From contig KN173937.1 of the NCBI GenBank assembly GCA_000759655.1, forward strand, positions 17,352 through 24,399: 7,048 nt of DNA, written 5' to 3'. Within the stretch, counting starts at the first letter, position 1; the number at the start of each line of letters is the position of its first letter. Shown piece after piece: positions 6,722 to 7,048 of this stretch. Made by a program: the position numbers and the translations under genes. The notes below the pieces were generated by a model, which made no database searches, was not told where the DNA came from, and was given only the letters and a program-made list of their open reading frames with translations. This DNA is from Acidicaldus organivorans (GTDB lineage: Bacteria > Pseudomonadota > Alphaproteobacteria > Acetobacterales > Acetobacteraceae).

Positions 6722-6753
6722 GAGAGGAGATCCCAAGGAGAGGAGATCCCAAG
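6722..6753. repeat. Tandem repeat, 16-base unit, two exact copies
   Basis: GAGAGGAGATCCCAAG occurs at 6722-6737 and 6738-6753. Parts of this unit are complementary to the preceding repeat pair: ATCTCC (6714-6719) pairs with GGAGAT (6726-6731), and GGGATCTC (6686-6693) pairs with GAGATCCC (6727-6734 or 6743-6750), so alternative hairpins can form. Confidence 0.9.
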
Positions 6754-6892
6754 GAAAGGAACTGGGACCGGAGATGCGCGTGCCGGATAAGGGGGATGGG
6801 GGGCGACCGAACCTGGCGCCTCACCGCGAGCCGCACAGCGCCGCCGCGCTCAAGAAAATGCTTTCGAAAGAGATCGCGCTGGGAACGGAGAA

Positions 6893-6969
6893 TGGCGCGC
6901 CCGAGAAGATTCGAACTCCTAACCCCCAGATCCGTAGTCTGGTGCTCTATCCAGTTGAGCTACGGGCGC
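6893..6969 (-). tRNA. tRNA-Arg (anticodon ACG), CCA encoded
   Basis: The 77 bases fold into a full cloverleaf. The seven-pair acceptor stem is GCGCCCG (6969-6963) with CGGGCGC (6903-6897). The D arm is GCTC/GAGC, and the anticodon arm is CCAGA/TCTGG around the loop CTACGGA, giving anticodon ACG. The T arm AGGAG/CTTCT encloses TTCGAAT. The discriminator is G, followed by a genomically encoded CCA at 6895-6893. ACG, normally edited to ICG, reads CGU/CGC/CGA arginine codons. The 3' end of the tRNA faces the glycan genes. Confidence 0.97.
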
Positions 6970-6980
6970 GTCCGAGCCGC

Positions 6981-7009
6981 CATTTAGTCCAACCCGGCTC
7001 AGGCTGCAA
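6981..7009 (-). promoter_or_regulatory. Candidate promoter of the tRNA-Arg gene
   Basis: Reading the minus strand, TTGCAG (7009-7004) is followed by a 17-base spacer and TAAATG (6986-6981), eleven bases before the mature tRNA 5' end. Spacing and position suit a tRNA promoter, but both hexamers match the sigma70 consensus only partly. Confidence 0.4.
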
Positions 7010-7048
7010 GAGGGGGGGCTGCGCCCATCCCGCCACGTTTCCCCCCCC

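Larger units (their letters stand above)
6467..6892. other. Gene-free region between the promoter of the GT-A gene and the tRNA
   Basis: About 425 bases in which I see no convincing gene on either strand. The part near 6500-6612 is AT-rich, with an A/T tract at 6575-6592 and an imperfect palindrome around AGCAATTAATTTGCT. The part from 6613 to 6892 is GC-rich and holds the two tandem repeat pairs. The short open frames here are biased by the repeats and lack ribosome sites or recognisable motifs. Confidence 0.6.

Noticed and set aside
6688..6753. CRISPR-like array
   Set aside because: The units are directly adjacent with no spacers, two copies each and only 16-17 bases long.
6861..6870. Palindrome CTTTCGAAAG downstream of the tRNA as a terminator
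   Set aside because: The stem has almost no loop and there is no proper T tract after it on the minus strand, so I could not support a terminator.
6606..6987. Short open frames on both strands across the tandem repeats and into the tRNA
   Set aside because: They cross repeats or the tRNA gene, have no ribosome site and no recognisable domain; repeated units without stops explain their openness.

Overview
The window looks like a surface-glycan biosynthesis (accessory) locus from a GC-rich bacterium. Every protein-coding gene I can support, and the single tRNA, lie on the minus strand, so the order of transcription is from right to left. The GC-rich codon use, the tRNA-Arg(ACG) with encoded CCA and the protein style suggest an alphaproteobacterium, perhaps of the Acetobacteraceae. 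That placement is an impression from the sequence, not a demonstrated identity.

Layout from right to left. A tRNA-Arg(ACG) gene (6893-6969) is followed by about 500 bases without a convincing gene, holding two adjacent pairs of short tandem repeats, AT-rich tracts and a good sigma70-type promoter. Then comes a GT-A type glycosyltransferase with a DUF4214-like N-terminal domain (5371-6381). After a 175-base intergenic region is an 85-residue protein that is a stand-alone copy of that same N-terminal domain (4938-5195). It is followed after 12 bases by an FkbH-type protein (SGNH-like region, HAD domain, GNAT-like C-terminus; 3209-4925). Last is a very large protein (3056 to beyond base 1; 1018 codons visible) with an N-terminal fascin-like beta-trefoil, an AT-rich helical middle and two successive GT90 (CAP10/LpsA-like) glycosyltransferase domains.

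Three points stand out. First, the FkbH frame has no stop codon and runs in phase straight into the GT90 protein, giving one unbroken frame from 4925 to 1. Removing one base near 3238-3240 would instead give a natural FkbH C-terminus ending at a TGA at 3209-3211, followed by an intergenic region like the other one in this window. I therefore favour two genes separated by a frameshift or sequence error, but the fusion is not excluded. Second, a 42-base box (31 of 42 identical) lies just upstream of the 85-residue gene and of the GT90 gene, and a diverged relative lies upstream of the third gene, suggesting common regulation. Third, the GT90 gene is a composition mosaic: about 17-23% GC in sampled lines of the middle against about 60-70% on either side.

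Functionally, three likely glycan enzymes (a DxD glycosyltransferase, a double GT90 protein and an FkbH-type glyceryl/acyl-transfer enzyme) with shared upstream boxes suggest synthesis and decoration of a lipopolysaccharide, capsule or glycoprotein glycan. No transporter, polymerase, acyl carrier protein or mobility gene is visible here.
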